Part shown: positions 7,915-17,333 of the stretch, piece after piece
Position numbering within the stretch: the first letter of the stretch is position 1
How the letters are laid out: every line of letters begins with the position of its first letter
Assembly (NCBI GenBank): GCA_030041545.1
Contig: JASHNQ010000067.1
Coordinates: forward strand, 1-41,273
Reading direction: 5' to 3'
From: a candidate division FCPU426 bacterium
Lineage (GTDB): Bacteria > Oederibacteriota > Muellerivitia > Muellerivitales > Muellerivitaceae
DNA: 41,273 nucleotides
Made by a program: the position numbers and the translations under genes
The notes under the pieces: model-generated
The model's database searches: none
What the model saw: only the letters and a program-made list of their open reading frames with translations
Told to the model about the DNA's origin: nothing

Positions 7915-10900
7915 TTATCCTTTCCTTCCCCGTTGTCTTTTCCTCCACCCTTTCTTGAAGGAAGCCTTGCCGCCGCCTTCCTCCCCTGTCCCGAAACCGG
8001 TGGCATGGTGCGCCTTGCGGCGCTCCAGCACCGACGTCAGGCTGTAGGCGCAGGGCACCACGATGAGGGTCAGGAAGGTGGAGAAGAGGATTCCCCCGAT
8101 GATGGCGATGGACATGGGCTGGCGCAATTCGGCGCCCGGGCCCAGGGCCAGGGCGGCGGGAATCGCGCCGGCAATGGTCGCGAAGGAAGTCATCAAAATG
8201 GGGCGCAGCCGGATGGGGCAGGCCTCCAGGAGGGCGTCGTGGACCCCCATGCCCTGGTGCCGCCGCTGGTTGGTGAAATCCACCAGCATAATGGAATTCT
8301 TCTTCACCAGCCCCATCAAAAGGATGATCCCCACCATGCTGTAGATGCTCAGGGCCTGTCCGAAGGCCAGGAGGGAAAAGAAGGCGCCGGTCACGGAGAA
8401 GGGCAGGGCCAACAGCACGATCAAGGGGTGGATGAAGCTGTTGAATTGGCTTCCCAGCACCATATAGGCCACGACGATCCCCAGGATCATCACGAACATC
8501 AGCTGGGTGAGGGAGTTGGAATTGGACTGGGAAGACCCTGTCAGGGCGATGGTATAGCCCGGCGGCAGGTTGGCCTTGCACACCCGCACCGCCTCGTCCA
8601 GGCATTCCTGCTGGGAGGTGTTGGCCCCGGGATTGGCGTATAAAAAGACGGCCCGTTGCCGCATGTCCCGCGGAATCTGCTGGAGCGACGGCACCGTGGT
8701 CAGGGTCGCCACGTCCCGGGTGGGAAGGACCTCCCCGATGTTGTTGCGAACGTCAATGTCCTTCACCGCGTCAGGGCCTTTGCGCTCATCGGGCGGCACC
8801 CGGATGGCGATGTAATTGTCGTGGCCCCCCTCGTGGTAATAGGTCCCTTGGAACTGGTAGGCGCCGATGGTGGCGGCGATCACGTTGCCCAGGTCGTCCA
8901 TATTGACGCTCTCAAGGGCCGCCTTGACGCGGTCCGGGATGACCCGCAACTCGGGCATCCCGAAGAGGTAGTTGTCGTCCACGTCCGCCAGCTTGGGGTC
9001 GGACTTCATGGCCTGCCGGATCTTCAGCACGGAGGCCGAAAGGGTGTCCCAATCGGGCCCCGTGACCATGAGTTCCGCCGTATAACCCTTGCCGGCGGAC
9101 CAGCCCTGCATGGAAAGATCCTGGATCGAGACGGAGATTTCGGGGACGGCCTTGGCGATGGCCTGGCGGCACCAGTCCGCGAACTCCTGCTGGGTCAGCC
9201 TCTGGGGGAAAATTCCCCGGCAAAGGTTGACGAGCCAGGCCCAAGGGCCGGACGGGGGTTCCTTTTGGCCGGCGGGCACCCCGGGCCGGTTCCCGGGGCT
9301 CTTCATGGTGACAAAGAAGGCCGCGATATTGGGCGAAAAGGTGGTCTCGTTCTGGCCGACGCTGATGTTGAGCCCGCCCACGGCCGAGTAGAGGTTTTTC
9401 ACCTCGCCGCGGGAGCGCACCATGTCCTCGCACTGGCGGATCACGCGGTCCGTGTGGTCCAGGGAATACTGCACGGGAAGCTTCAGGTTGACGATGAAAA
9501 CGCCCTGGTCGGTGGAAGGCACGAAGTCCTTCTTCACGTACTTGATGGAGAAAAGCGAAAGCGCGAAAACCGCCAGTGCGGACAGCACGACGGCCCAACG
9601 CCAGCGCAGGGACCATTCCAGGCAACGCTTATAAAAATCCGAGAGGCGGCCGAATTGGGTGTTGACGAAATGGTTGAAGGGGCTCGCTTCGTCGGCCTTA
9701 TGCACGAACTCGGCGCAGCGCATGGGGGTCAAGGTGATGGCCTCCAGGAGCGAGATCATGACCGCCCCCGAGATGGTGATGCCGAACTGGAAGAAGAACT
9801 TGCCGATCACCCCGGTCATGAAGGCGATGGGCAGGAAGATGGCCACGATGGCGATGGAGGTGGCCATGGCCGCGAAGGTGATCTCGCGGGCGCCGTGCAG
9901 CGCCGCCTCCACCTGGTCCTCGCCCTTTTCCTGGTGCCGCACGATGTTCTCCAGCACCATGATGGCGTCGTCCACCACCACGCCGATGGAAAGGGACAGG
10001 GCCATGAGGGTGAAGGTGTTGAGGGTGAAGCCGAAGAAGTAGGTGACGATGAAGGTGCCGAAGAGGGAGGTGGGGATGGCCAACAGAACGTTGAGGGTGG
10101 AGGACCAGCTTCCCAGGAAGACGTAGCAAACCAGCGAGGTCAGGATGGCAGCCAGGATGATGGTGAACTCCAGCTCATGGACGTTGTCCTTGATGAAGCT
10201 GGTGGTGTCGAAATTAACGGCAATATGGTAGCCCTGGGGCAGCTGCTGGGCGATTTTTTTCATTTGGGCCCGGGCGGCTTCGGCCACGCTGACGGCGTTG
10301 TAGCCCTGCTGCATGACAATGCCCAGCCCCACGGCGGGCGTGCCGTCGAAGCGGGAAATGCCGGTCAAGGGCGTCACGATGCCGTCTTGGACGGTGCCGA
10401 TATCCCTCAACCGCGTCAGGGTATAGTTGGGGTTGCCGCCCCGGGTCAAAATGGGCAGGTTGGCGAAGTCCGGGATCGTATAGGCCTCGCCCATCACGCG
10501 GATGGAGTATTCCACGTCGGGAGTTTCCATGTAGCCGGCGGGCACCTCGGCGTGCTGGTGCTGGATCGAGCTGATGAGGTCCAGGGCAGTCAGTTGTTTG
10601 GCGTTGATCTTGTTGTTGTCCACCCACAGGTTCACCTCCCGGTCCATGAAGCCGCCCAGGTTGACGGCGGATACGCCCGTCAGGCTGGTGAAATGGTCCT
10701 TGATATGGTCGCGGGTATAAAGCATCAAATCCTTCTCGGACAGGGGGGGATCGGCGGTGACCGCCAACCAGATGATGGGGGAGCTGTTGGGGTTGTATTT
10801 CGTGATCACCGGCGGGTAGATGTTGGTGGGAAGCTGGTTTTCCACCGAAAAGACCAGGGTTTGAACCTCCTGGACGGCCACATCCACGTTGCGGGAGATG

Positions 10901-11187
10901 TCCAGGTAGACCGAAATGCTGGCCTGGCCCTGGGTGCAGGTGGTCTCCACGTCCTGGACCCCCTCCACCCCCATGATGGCCTGTTCCACCACGTCGGCCA
11001 CCTCCTCCTCCACCACTTCGGGCGCGGCATTGGGCAGGGTGATGGTGACATTGACCACCGGGAAGCTGACGTCCGGCATCTGGGAGAGGCCCATGCGCGT
11101 GAAGCAGATGAAGCCGAAGAACATCAGGCCGATCATCAGCATCCAGGCGAAGACCGGGTTTCGGATGGAAATATCGGATAAGGTCAT
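7915..11187 (-). CDS. RND efflux pump inner-membrane subunit, HAE1/AcrB type (pump 2)
   Basis: A proton-driven RND transporter of 1090 residues with the usual 12-TM, two-large-periplasmic-loop plan. TM4 carries the proton-relay pair in GVVVDDAIMVLEN. TM10 has the conserved Lys in GLVKKNSIMLVDFTNQ. The TM11 motif is RLRPILMTSFATIAG. The N-terminus SIRNPVFAWMLMIGL is typical. ATG 11187 is preferred to the upstream GTG (11193) because the paralogue also begins MTLSD. It is the last gene of the sigma-to-pump series and lies about 100 bases after its paralogue. A block of about 130 residues around TM3-TM6 is identical to the paralogue, which suggests gene conversion. As MdtB/MdtC do, the two may form a heterotrimer (inference). 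No adaptor gene is adjacent. Confidence 0.93.
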   Translation of the reverse strand: MTLSDISIRNPVFAWMLMIGLMFFGFICFTRMGLSQMPDVSFPVVNVTITLPNAAPEVVEEEVADVVEQAIMGVEGVQDVETTCTQGQASISVYLDISRNVDVAVQEVQTLVFSVENQLPTNIYPPVITKYNPNSSPIIWLAVTADPPLSEKDLMLYTRDHIKDHFTSLTGVSAVNLGGFMDREVNLWVDNNKINAKQLTALDLISSIQHQHAEVPAGYMETPDVEYSIRVMGEAYTIPDFANLPILTRGGNPNYTLTRLRDIGTVQDGIVTPLTGISRFDGTPAVGLGIVMQQGYNAVSVAEAARAQMKKIAQQLPQGYHIAVNFDTTSFIKDNVHELEFTIILAAILTSLVCYVFLGSWSSTLNVLLAIPTSLFGTFIVTYFFGFTLNTFTLMALSLSIGVVVDDAIMVLENIVRHQEKGEDQVEAALHGAREITFAAMATSIAIVAIFLPIAFMTGVIGKFFFQFGITISGAVMISLLEAITLTPMRCAEFVHKADEASPFNHFVNTQFGRLSDFYKRCLEWSLRWRWAVVLSALAVFALSLFSIKYVKKDFVPSTDQGVFIVNLKLPVQYSLDHTDRVIRQCEDMVRSRGEVKNLYSAVGGLNISVGQNETTFSPNIAAFFVTMKSPGNRPGVPAGQKEPPSGPWAWLVNLCRGIFPQRLTQQEFADWCRQAIAKAVPEISVSIQDLSMQGWSAGKGYTAELMVTGPDWDTLSASVLKIRQAMKSDPKLADVDDNYLFGMPELRVIPDRVKAALESVNMDDLGNVIAATIGAYQFQGTYYHEGGHDNYIAIRVPPDERKGPDAVKDIDVRNNIGEVLPTRDVATLTTVPSLQQIPRDMRQRAVFLYANPGANTSQQECLDEAVRVCKANLPPGYTIALTGSSQSNSNSLTQLMFVMILGIVVAYMVLGSQFNSFIHPLIVLLALPFSVTGAFFSLLAFGQALSIYSMVGIILLMGLVKKNSIMLVDFTNQRRHQGMGVHDALLEACPIRLRPILMTSFATIAGAIPAALALGPGAELRQPMSIAIIGGILFSTFLTLIVVPCAYSLTSVLERRKAHHATGFGTGEEGGGKASFKKGWRKRQRGRKG

Positions 11188-11212
11188 GACCACTCACTTC
11201 GTTCGTGAATTA

Positions 11213-11279
11213 AGAATTTTGGCGATTTCCGCGAAGCGAAAATTTCATTAACTCAAAACTCAGAACTCGTAACTTTTTT
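11213..11279 (-). repeat. Composite heptad repeat element, family A copy 2
   Basis: This lies between the two RND genes. Read on the minus strand it repeats the organisation of 4667-4766: CAAAAAA, phased 7-mers of GTTNTGA type (11277 down to 11250), a hairpin TTTTCGC-TTC-GCGGAAA, then AAATTC words. If the two pump genes are one operon, the element lies in their shared mRNA, just ahead of the second pump. Confidence 0.72.
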
Positions 11280-11288
11280 GATTTTTTC

Positions 11289-14200
11289 TTAGCCTTTTTT
11301 CCGGGCGGGACTTTCCGCCAAGGCGCCCGTATGGTGGGCCTTGGGGCGCTCGAAACCCGCCATGATGCTGTAGGCGCAGGGCACCACCACCAGGGTCAGG
11401 AGGGTGGAGAAAATGATCCCGCCGATGATGACGATGGACATGGGCTGCCGCAGCTCCGCCCCCGGCCCCAGTGCCAGGGCGGCCGGCACGGCCCCCGCCA
11501 CGGTGGCGCAGGATGTCATCAGGATGGGCCTGAGGCGGATGGGGCAGGCCGCCATCAGCGCGTCGAAGACCCCCATGCCGGCGGCCCGCCGCTGGTTGGT
11601 GAAATCCACCAGCATGATGGAATTCTTCTTCACCAACCCCAGGAGCAGGATGATGCCCACCATGCTGTAGATGCTCAGGGCCTTCCCGGTGAGGAGCAGG
11701 GAAAAGAAGGCTCCGGTCACGGAAAAGGGCAGGGCCAGGAGGATGATGATGGGGTGGATGAAGCTGTTGAACTGGCTTCCCAGCACCATATAGGCCACCG
11801 CCACGCCCAGGAACATCACGAACAAGAGCTGCTGCAGGGAATCGGCGTTGGCGGCCGAGGTGCCGGTCAATTGCACGGTGTAGCCCTCGGGCAGGATGCT
11901 CTTGCACACGGCGACAGCTTCGTTCAGGGCCTCCTGTTGGGAATGGCCCCGCGCCGCGTTGGCGTAGAAGATCACCGACCGCTGGCGCATATCGCGGGTG
12001 ATCTGCTGCAGGGAGCTGACGACCTTGAGGCTGGCCACCGCGGAAACGGGCAGCACCTCTCCGATGTTGTTGCGCACGTAAATGGAGTTGATGGAGGAAG
12101 GCCCCTTGCGGTCGTCCACCGGAACCCGGATGGCGATGTAGTTGTCGTGGCCGCCCTCGTGGTAATAGGTCCCCTGGAACTGGTAGCCGCCGATGGTGGC
12201 GGCGATCACGTTGCCCAGGTCGTCCATGTTGACGCTCTCCAGGGCCGCCTTGACGCGGTCGGGAATGACGCGGATCTCGGGCTGGCCGTCCAGGAAGTTG
12301 TCGTACTCATCGGTGAGCTTGGGATCATCCCGGAAGGCGGCGCGGATTTTCTGCACGCAATCGGTCAAGACGTCCCAATCGGGTCCGCTGACCAAGAGCT
12401 CGGCCGCGTAGCCCTTGCCCGTGGACCAGCCCCGCATGTTGAGGTCCTGGATGGAAACGCGCAGGTCCGGAGAGACCTTTTTCAGGTTCCGCCGGATCCA
12501 GTTCTCGAACTCGTCCTGGGTCAGCCTTTGGGGCACCAGCCGGCGGTAGATGTTGATGGCCCAGGCCCAGGGCCCCAGGGCGGGATCCTTCTCCGAGGGC
12601 TTCACGATGGGCCTGTCCCCGGGATCCTTCATGGTCAAGAAGATGTTGCCCACGTTGGGAGTGGTGCCGCCGAAACCGCCCACGGCGGCGTAGACGTTTT
12701 TCACCTCGCCGCGGGTGTGCAAAAGGGCTTCGCAGGGCCTGACGATGCTGTCGGTCTTATCCATGGAATATTGGACGGGAAGATTGAGGTTGATAATGAA
12801 AACGCTCATGTCGGTGTCAGGAACGAACTCCTTCTTCACCATCGGAATAGTGAATAAGGATCCCACGAAGATAATGACCGAAACGATCGCCACCCACCAA
12901 CGGTGATCGAAGAAAAGGTGGGAATAAATAAAATGCCTTTCTTTCCAAAGGAACCACAGGACCACAAGGGCGAAAAGGGCCAGGGCGGCGAGAAACACGT
13001 AATGGTCCAAAGGAGTCGTCCATTTCTTCAAGCCCATCAAAAGGGCCGCGCCCACGGCGAAATAAAGGAGGGGCGCGCCGGAATAAATGGGTTTTTTCAT
13101 TTCGGCTTGGACCTCCGCCACCAGCTTCTTGCGGCTGATCAGGAAGAACCAGGAGAAAAGGCGGTGGAGGGGGGAGATGTTCCCGGTCTTGAACTCCTCC
13201 AGAATCTGGCCGGTCTTCCAGCGCAGGCAGATTCCCAGGATGCGGGTATAGAAATCGGACAATTTTTTGAACTGCCTGTTCACGAAGTGGTTGAACCAGC
13301 TGTCCTCGGAGGCCTTGTGCACGAACTCGGCGCAGCGCATGGGGGTCAAGGTGATGGCCTCCAGGAGCGAGATCATGACCGCCCCCGAGATGGTGATGCC
13401 GAACTGGAAGAAGAACTTACCGATCACCCCGGTCATGAAGGCAATGGGCAGGAAAATGGCCACGATGGCGATGGAAGTGGCCATGGCCGCGAAGGTGATT
13501 TCCCGGGCCCCATGGAGGGCCGCCTCCACCTGGTCCTCGCCCTTTTCCTGGTGCCGCACGATGTTCTCCAGCACCATAATGGCGTCGTCCACCACCACGC
13601 CGATGGAAAGGGAGAGGGCCATGAGGGTGAAGGTGTTGAGTGTGAAGCCGAAGAAGTAGGTGACGATGAAGGTGCCGAAGAGGGAGGTGGGGATGGCCAG
13701 GAACACGTTCAAGGTGGAGGACCAGCTTCCCAAGAACACGAAACACACCAGGGCGGTCAACACGGCGGCCAGGCAGATGGTCAGCTCCAGCTCGTGGACG
13801 TTGTCCTTGATGAACTTGGTGGTGTCGAAGTTGACGTTGATGTGGTAGCCCTCGGGCATGGTCTTTTGGACCTCCATGGCCCGCTGCTTGGCGGCGTTAG
13901 CGATGTCCACGGCGTTATAGCCGTCCTGCATGACCACGCCCAAGCCCACCGAGGGCGAGCCGTTGAAGCGGGACAGGCGCACGATGGGGGTGACGATGCC
14001 GTCCTCCACGGTGCCGATGTCCTTCAGTCGGGTCAGCTTGTAGTTGGGGTTGCCGCCGCGGGTCAAAACGGGTAGGTTGGCGAAGTCGGGCACCGTGTAG
14101 GCCTCGCCCATGCTGCGGATGGAATACTGGACGTCGGGTGTTTCCATGTAGCCGGCGGGGACCTCGGCGTGCTGGTGCTCGATGGAGTTGATGACGTCCA

Positions 14201-14804
14201 GGGCCGTCAATTGGCGGGCGTTCAACTTGTTGTTGTCCACCCAAACGTTGATTTCCCGGTTCATGTAGCCGCCCAGGAAGACCTGGGCCACGCCGCTCAA
14301 GCTGGTGAATTTATCCGCGATATGGTCGCGGGTGTAGAGGTTCAGGTCCCGCAAGGTGTTGGGCGGGTCGGCGGTGACCGCGAACCAGATGATGGGGGAG
14401 GCGTTGGGGTTCAGCTTCTTGATGACGGGCGGGAAAATATTGGTGGGAAGCTGTTTTTCCACGGAGAAGATCATGGTCTGGACTTCCTGGACCGCCACGT
14501 CCGGGTCCCGGCTGATATCCAGGTAAACCGAGATGCTGGCCACCCCCTGGCTGCAGGTGGATTGGACGTCCTGCACGCCCTCCACCCCCAAAACCGCCTG
14601 CTCCACGACGTCGGAAACGTCCGACTCCACCACCTCGGGCGCCGCGTTGGGCAGGGTGATGGAGACGTTCACCACCGGGAAGGTCACGTCGGGCATCTGG
14701 GCCAGGCCCATGCGCCCGAAGCAAATGAAGCCGAAAAAGATGAGCCCGGCCATGAGCATCCAGGCGAAGACCGGGTTTCGGATGGAAACGTCGGATAAAG
14801 TCAT
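11289..14804 (-). CDS. RND efflux pump inner-membrane subunit, HAE1/AcrB type (pump 1, with extra membrane insert)
   Basis: A 1171-residue paralogue of the downstream pump, about 80 residues longer. TM4 has GVVVDDAIMVLEN, TM10 has GLVKKNSIMLVDF, and RLRPILMTSCATVAG follows, so the proton relay looks intact. Between TM6 and TM7 (about residues 530-633, DNA about 12905-13215) it carries an insert absent from pump 2. The insert has a basic amphipathic stretch and two extra hydrophobic segments (PLLYFAVGAALLMGL and YVFLAALALFALVVLWFLW). This would add two membrane passes or a re-entrant hairpin. Start is ATG 14804 (MTLSDVS). It follows the TolC-like gene by 76 bases on the same strand. The substrate cannot be read from sequence; the hydrophobic-drug HAE1 family is closer than metal CusA types. 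Confidence 0.93.
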   Translation of the reverse strand: MTLSDVSIRNPVFAWMLMAGLIFFGFICFGRMGLAQMPDVTFPVVNVSITLPNAAPEVVESDVSDVVEQAVLGVEGVQDVQSTCSQGVASISVYLDISRDPDVAVQEVQTMIFSVEKQLPTNIFPPVIKKLNPNASPIIWFAVTADPPNTLRDLNLYTRDHIADKFTSLSGVAQVFLGGYMNREINVWVDNNKLNARQLTALDVINSIEHQHAEVPAGYMETPDVQYSIRSMGEAYTVPDFANLPVLTRGGNPNYKLTRLKDIGTVEDGIVTPIVRLSRFNGSPSVGLGVVMQDGYNAVDIANAAKQRAMEVQKTMPEGYHINVNFDTTKFIKDNVHELELTICLAAVLTALVCFVFLGSWSSTLNVFLAIPTSLFGTFIVTYFFGFTLNTFTLMALSLSIGVVVDDAIMVLENIVRHQEKGEDQVEAALHGAREITFAAMATSIAIVAIFLPIAFMTGVIGKFFFQFGITISGAVMISLLEAITLTPMRCAEFVHKASEDSWFNHFVNRQFKKLSDFYTRILGICLRWKTGQILEEFKTGNISPLHRLFSWFFLISRKKLVAEVQAEMKKPIYSGAPLLYFAVGAALLMGLKKWTTPLDHYVFLAALALFALVVLWFLWKERHFIYSHLFFDHRWWVAIVSVIIFVGSLFTIPMVKKEFVPDTDMSVFIINLNLPVQYSMDKTDSIVRPCEALLHTRGEVKNVYAAVGGFGGTTPNVGNIFLTMKDPGDRPIVKPSEKDPALGPWAWAINIYRRLVPQRLTQDEFENWIRRNLKKVSPDLRVSIQDLNMRGWSTGKGYAAELLVSGPDWDVLTDCVQKIRAAFRDDPKLTDEYDNFLDGQPEIRVIPDRVKAALESVNMDDLGNVIAATIGGYQFQGTYYHEGGHDNYIAIRVPVDDRKGPSSINSIYVRNNIGEVLPVSAVASLKVVSSLQQITRDMRQRSVIFYANAARGHSQQEALNEAVAVCKSILPEGYTVQLTGTSAANADSLQQLLFVMFLGVAVAYMVLGSQFNSFIHPIIILLALPFSVTGAFFSLLLTGKALSIYSMVGIILLLGLVKKNSIMLVDFTNQRRAAGMGVFDALMAACPIRLRPILMTSCATVAGAVPAALALGPGAELRQPMSIVIIGGIIFSTLLTLVVVPCAYSIMAGFERPKAHHTGALAESPARKKG

Positions 14805-14880
14805 TCTCCAACACCTTTCTTAAAATTTTAAAAAGGACGGGGCACGCCGAAAGCCATTCGGGAGAGCGGCGTGACCGCGC

Positions 14881-16272
14881 CTATTTCGGGTACGCGCCCA
14901 TTTTGGGTATCTGGCCTGTCGCCACCTGAAGCCAAAGCCAATCGTAAAGGGTCTGGTACTTGGCTTGGATATAGCTCACCTCGGCGGTTTCCAGGGACGT
15001 CATGACCTGCAGCAATGCCAGGTTGGTGGTGAGGTTCAGCTTCAGGTCGTGCAGGGTATCCTTATAGTCTTCCTCATAGGCCGCCACGGCTTTCTGGTAG
15101 GCATCGGTTTCCGCCATCGATTCGTTTAGGCTCTTGTAGGCCTCGCGGATGTCGTCCAGGGCCGTCCGGCGGGCCAGGGATAAAGCCAACTCGGCCTGGC
15201 GTTTTTTGGAGGCCGCGGCGTCCTCCTGGGCGAAATCTTGTCCGCCGGCAAAGATGGGAAGGGAAGCTTCGAGTTCAACGGTCCACACATTGGTGTCAAT
15301 GGTTTTGTTATAGTCGACATAGTAGTCGCCTTCGGCGATAAGGGTCGGCAGGTGCAGTCCATGGGCCGCCAGAAGCGCCGCGTCCGCCACCACAACACTG
15401 GCGGCGGCGGACTTCACGTCGGGGCGATCCTCCACTTTCGCTTCGGCATCCTCCAAGGAAAAGGCAGGCTGGGAATAACTTTCCTCGCAAACAAGGGGCT
15501 GGTCGGGCTTGATATTGGCCAGCGTGACCAGGGTCACGGCGGCCTGGGAAAGTTGGTATTTGTCGTTTTCTAGGTCGGCCAGGACCTGCATCAACTGGGC
15601 TTGGGTGTTGGCGACGTCGGACAATTGGGAGCGTCCGATGGTCTGCCACTGCTGTTCCACGTCCAAAATCTGCTGGTTCAGGTCCCGGGACTTCTCGAGG
15701 GCCGCCTGGGATTCCTGGAGCTCAAGGACGGTGTAAAAGGCGTGGGCCACGTTCTCCAGCAACAACTGGGACTGGTAGCGGTAAGTGTAGTTCTGGTAAT
15801 CAATATCCGAGTCCGCCCCTTCCAGGGCCGCAGGTTCGTTCAACCCGCTTAAAATGGTTTCCGAGGCCGAAAAATAAGCCGTGTCGCTGGCAGGAGCGAT
15901 CAAGTCGTTGTAGGGGCCATTGCCGATATAGCCGTTAGAGCCGCTGGAAACCCATGTCTTAGTCCCATTCAGGAGGATTTGGGGAAGGGCGGACCCGACA
16001 GCCTCGGTTTGTTGGGCCTTCGCCTGCAGGACGTTCTCGTAGTTGGTGGCCAGGGTCTCCGTGTGTTTGACCGCAAGGGCATAGACGTCCATCAGGTTGA
16101 GAGCCGGCTTTTGCAGGGCTTTTTGGATGTCCTCCGTGGTGACGCCGGTGACGTCTTGCAGGGGTTTTTCCACGTTGTTGTCGCCCACCGTCACCGGGGC
16201 TTCGGCGCAACCGGAGAAAATCACCGCTCCCAAAACAGCCGTTAACGCCAGGCGAAACGAAGGACGAATCAA
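14881..16272 (-). CDS. TolC/OprM-family outer membrane efflux lipoprotein
   Basis: A 463-residue outer membrane channel of the OEP family, which links RND pumps to the outside. The signal peptide ends in a lipobox IFSGC (C22), so it should be acylated like OprM. Two homologous halves of long alpha-helical hairpins are visible (for example YENVLQAKAQQTEAVGSALPQI and, in the second half, DDIREAYKSLNESMAETDAYQKAVAAY), with the family signature AxxSLPIFAGG near residue 345. The start is TTG at 16272, placed by AAGGAGAG six to seven bases upstream. It precedes the two RND genes, but no HlyD/MFP adaptor lies before or after. Confidence 0.9.
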   Translation of the reverse strand: MIRPSFRLALTAVLGAVIFSGCAEAPVTVGDNNVEKPLQDVTGVTTEDIQKALQKPALNLMDVYALAVKHTETLATNYENVLQAKAQQTEAVGSALPQILLNGTKTWVSSGSNGYIGNGPYNDLIAPASDTAYFSASETILSGLNEPAALEGADSDIDYQNYTYRYQSQLLLENVAHAFYTVLELQESQAALEKSRDLNQQILDVEQQWQTIGRSQLSDVANTQAQLMQVLADLENDKYQLSQAAVTLVTLANIKPDQPLVCEESYSQPAFSLEDAEAKVEDRPDVKSAAASVVVADAALLAAHGLHLPTLIAEGDYYVDYNKTIDTNVWTVELEASLPIFAGGQDFAQEDAAASKKRQAELALSLARRTALDDIREAYKSLNESMAETDAYQKAVAAYEEDYKDTLHDLKLNLTTNLALLQVMTSLETAEVSYIQAKYQTLYDWLWLQVATGQIPKMGAYPK

Positions 16273-16433
16273 GGAACTCTCCTTAAAAAAATAAATTGCA
16301 ACACAGGGTACTCAGAGGGCGCATGGAAAGGAAGAGGAAAAGAAAGCGGGCCCGGCTGTGGCCCAAGATACCTTCCCAGCTTTTTCTAAAATGCTGTCTT
16401 TCGGTCGTGAAATTGAACCGAGGATGACTTCGG
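16273..16433. other. Spacer between CpxP-like gene and TolC-like gene
   Basis: About 160 bases with the TolC ribosome site (AAGGAGAG on the minus strand, 16276-16283) and no ORF of note. No strong hairpin with a T-run was seen, so read-through from the sigma/anti-sigma genes into the pump genes is possible. Confidence 0.4.
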
Positions 16434-16856
16434 TTACCGTCCGGTGACAGGCTCCATGGAAACCGGGGCGGGCCCTGGTCCGAACAATCGGTCCTGTTTG
16501 TGCATGCGCGCGTCGGATTGAGCCACCATCTCGTCGTATTTTTTGACTTGATCGGGATTGAGCAGGGCGCGCAACTGGGCACGGAGGGATTCCCGCATGG
16601 CCTTGAACTTGCCGTCGGTCTCCTGGCGCAAGGCATCCGCCTTGGGAAGTTCTTCCTTAAGGAGGGTCGTTACCTTGTCCTTCTGGTCGGCCGTGAGTCC
16701 CAGTTTGGAGTCCAGGCGCTTAAGGATGCGGTCCGCGTCCGCGGCGCCGGGCGGATGGTGGGGGTGGAAACAAAACCGCAAGGCGATCCCCGTGGCCGCC
16801 ACGCCCGCCAGGAAGCCGATCAGGAGGAGCAAGGAGTTCTTCACCCAGGGCTTCAT
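16434..16856 (-). CDS. Membrane-anchored CpxP/Spy/ZraP-like periplasmic protein
   Basis: A 140-residue protein with one N-terminal membrane segment (SLLLLIGFLAGVAATGIAL). A His/Cys-containing stretch follows (FCFHPHHPPG), then a helical periplasmic domain. The two LTxxQ-like motifs of the CpxP/Spy family are present as LTADQKDKV and LNPDQVKKYDEM. Such proteins act as periplasmic chaperones or metal/stress sensors. The His-rich linker could bind metal (inference). ATG 16856 has AAGGAG about nine bases upstream. The gap from the anti-sigma stop is only 12 bases, so it belongs to the sigma/anti-sigma operon and may modulate that signalling pathway. Confidence 0.82.
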   Translation of the reverse strand: MKPWVKNSLLLLIGFLAGVAATGIALRFCFHPHHPPGAADADRILKRLDSKLGLTADQKDKVTTLLKEELPKADALRQETDGKFKAMRESLRAQLRALLNPDQVKKYDEMVAQSDARMHKQDRLFGPGPAPVSMEPVTGR

Positions 16857-16868
16857 TGCGCTTTCTCC

Positions 16869-17321
16869 TTAAGGCGCGATTTCATCCGGGGAATAGGAAG
16901 CCTGCATCATTCCATTGCCGGAAGCGGAAGCGTAGGAGGAGTAGGAAGAAAAGGCGGCGTCCGCGCTGGGCGCGGAATAAAAACTGGTATCGGGGAGCAC
17001 GGAGAAAAAGGCCCAGCCGGCCAAAACGGCGGACCCCACCAGGGGCAGGGCCCAGCGCAGGATAACGCCCCAGGCGAATTTTCCGGCTTCCAGGGTGGAG
17101 ATCCGGACCCGGGTCATGACCTTGGAGACGAAAAAGTCCTCGGCGGCTTCCGAGAAGGTTTGGGGCGGGAAAAGCCTCGCCGAAACCGCCTTCCATTGGG
17201 CGATGGCCTTGCGGCAGGAAGGGCATTGGGCCAGGTGGCCCTCCACCAGCTTTCTTTCCTGTTCGGAAAGGGGTCCGTCGTAGAGGGCGAAAAGTTTTTG
17301 TTGAATCGTTTCGTGAGTCAT
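16869..17321 (-). CDS. Zinc-finger anti-sigma factor (ZAS/RsrA-like)
   Basis: A 150-residue single-pass membrane protein. The cytoplasmic N-terminus has the zf-HC2 signature HLAQCPSC (H29, C33, C36), which in this family grips the ECF sigma factor. One membrane segment (about residues 91-110, ALPLVGSAVLAGWAFFSV) leads to a short Ser/Ala-rich periplasmic tail. ATG 17321 follows AAGGAAGG. It lies 12 bases after the sigma gene, the usual arrangement for a cognate pair. The periplasmic tail is short and low-complexity, so sensing may depend on the next gene, the CpxP-like protein. Confidence 0.88.
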   Translation of the reverse strand: MTHETIQQKLFALYDGPLSEQERKLVEGHLAQCPSCRKAIAQWKAVSARLFPPQTFSEAAEDFFVSKVMTRVRISTLEAGKFAWGVILRWALPLVGSAVLAGWAFFSVLPDTSFYSAPSADAAFSSYSSYASASGNGMMQASYSPDEIAP

Positions 17322-17333
17322 GGAAAACCTTCC

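Noticed and set aside
8656-11181. 841-residue plus-strand open frame antisense to RND pump 2
   Set aside because: GC-rich coding DNA often leaves the antisense frame open. The pump protein on the minus strand is unmistakable, and the antisense product is low-complexity His/Gly/Asp.
12903-14075. 390-residue plus-strand frame antisense to RND pump 1
   Set aside because: Same codon-shadow effect as in pump 2; the two antisense products resemble each other only because the sense genes are paralogues.
14805-14880. Possible missing MFP adaptor between TolC-like and RND genes
   Set aside because: The gap is only 76 bases and contains no coding potential, so the adaptor is truly absent from this position.
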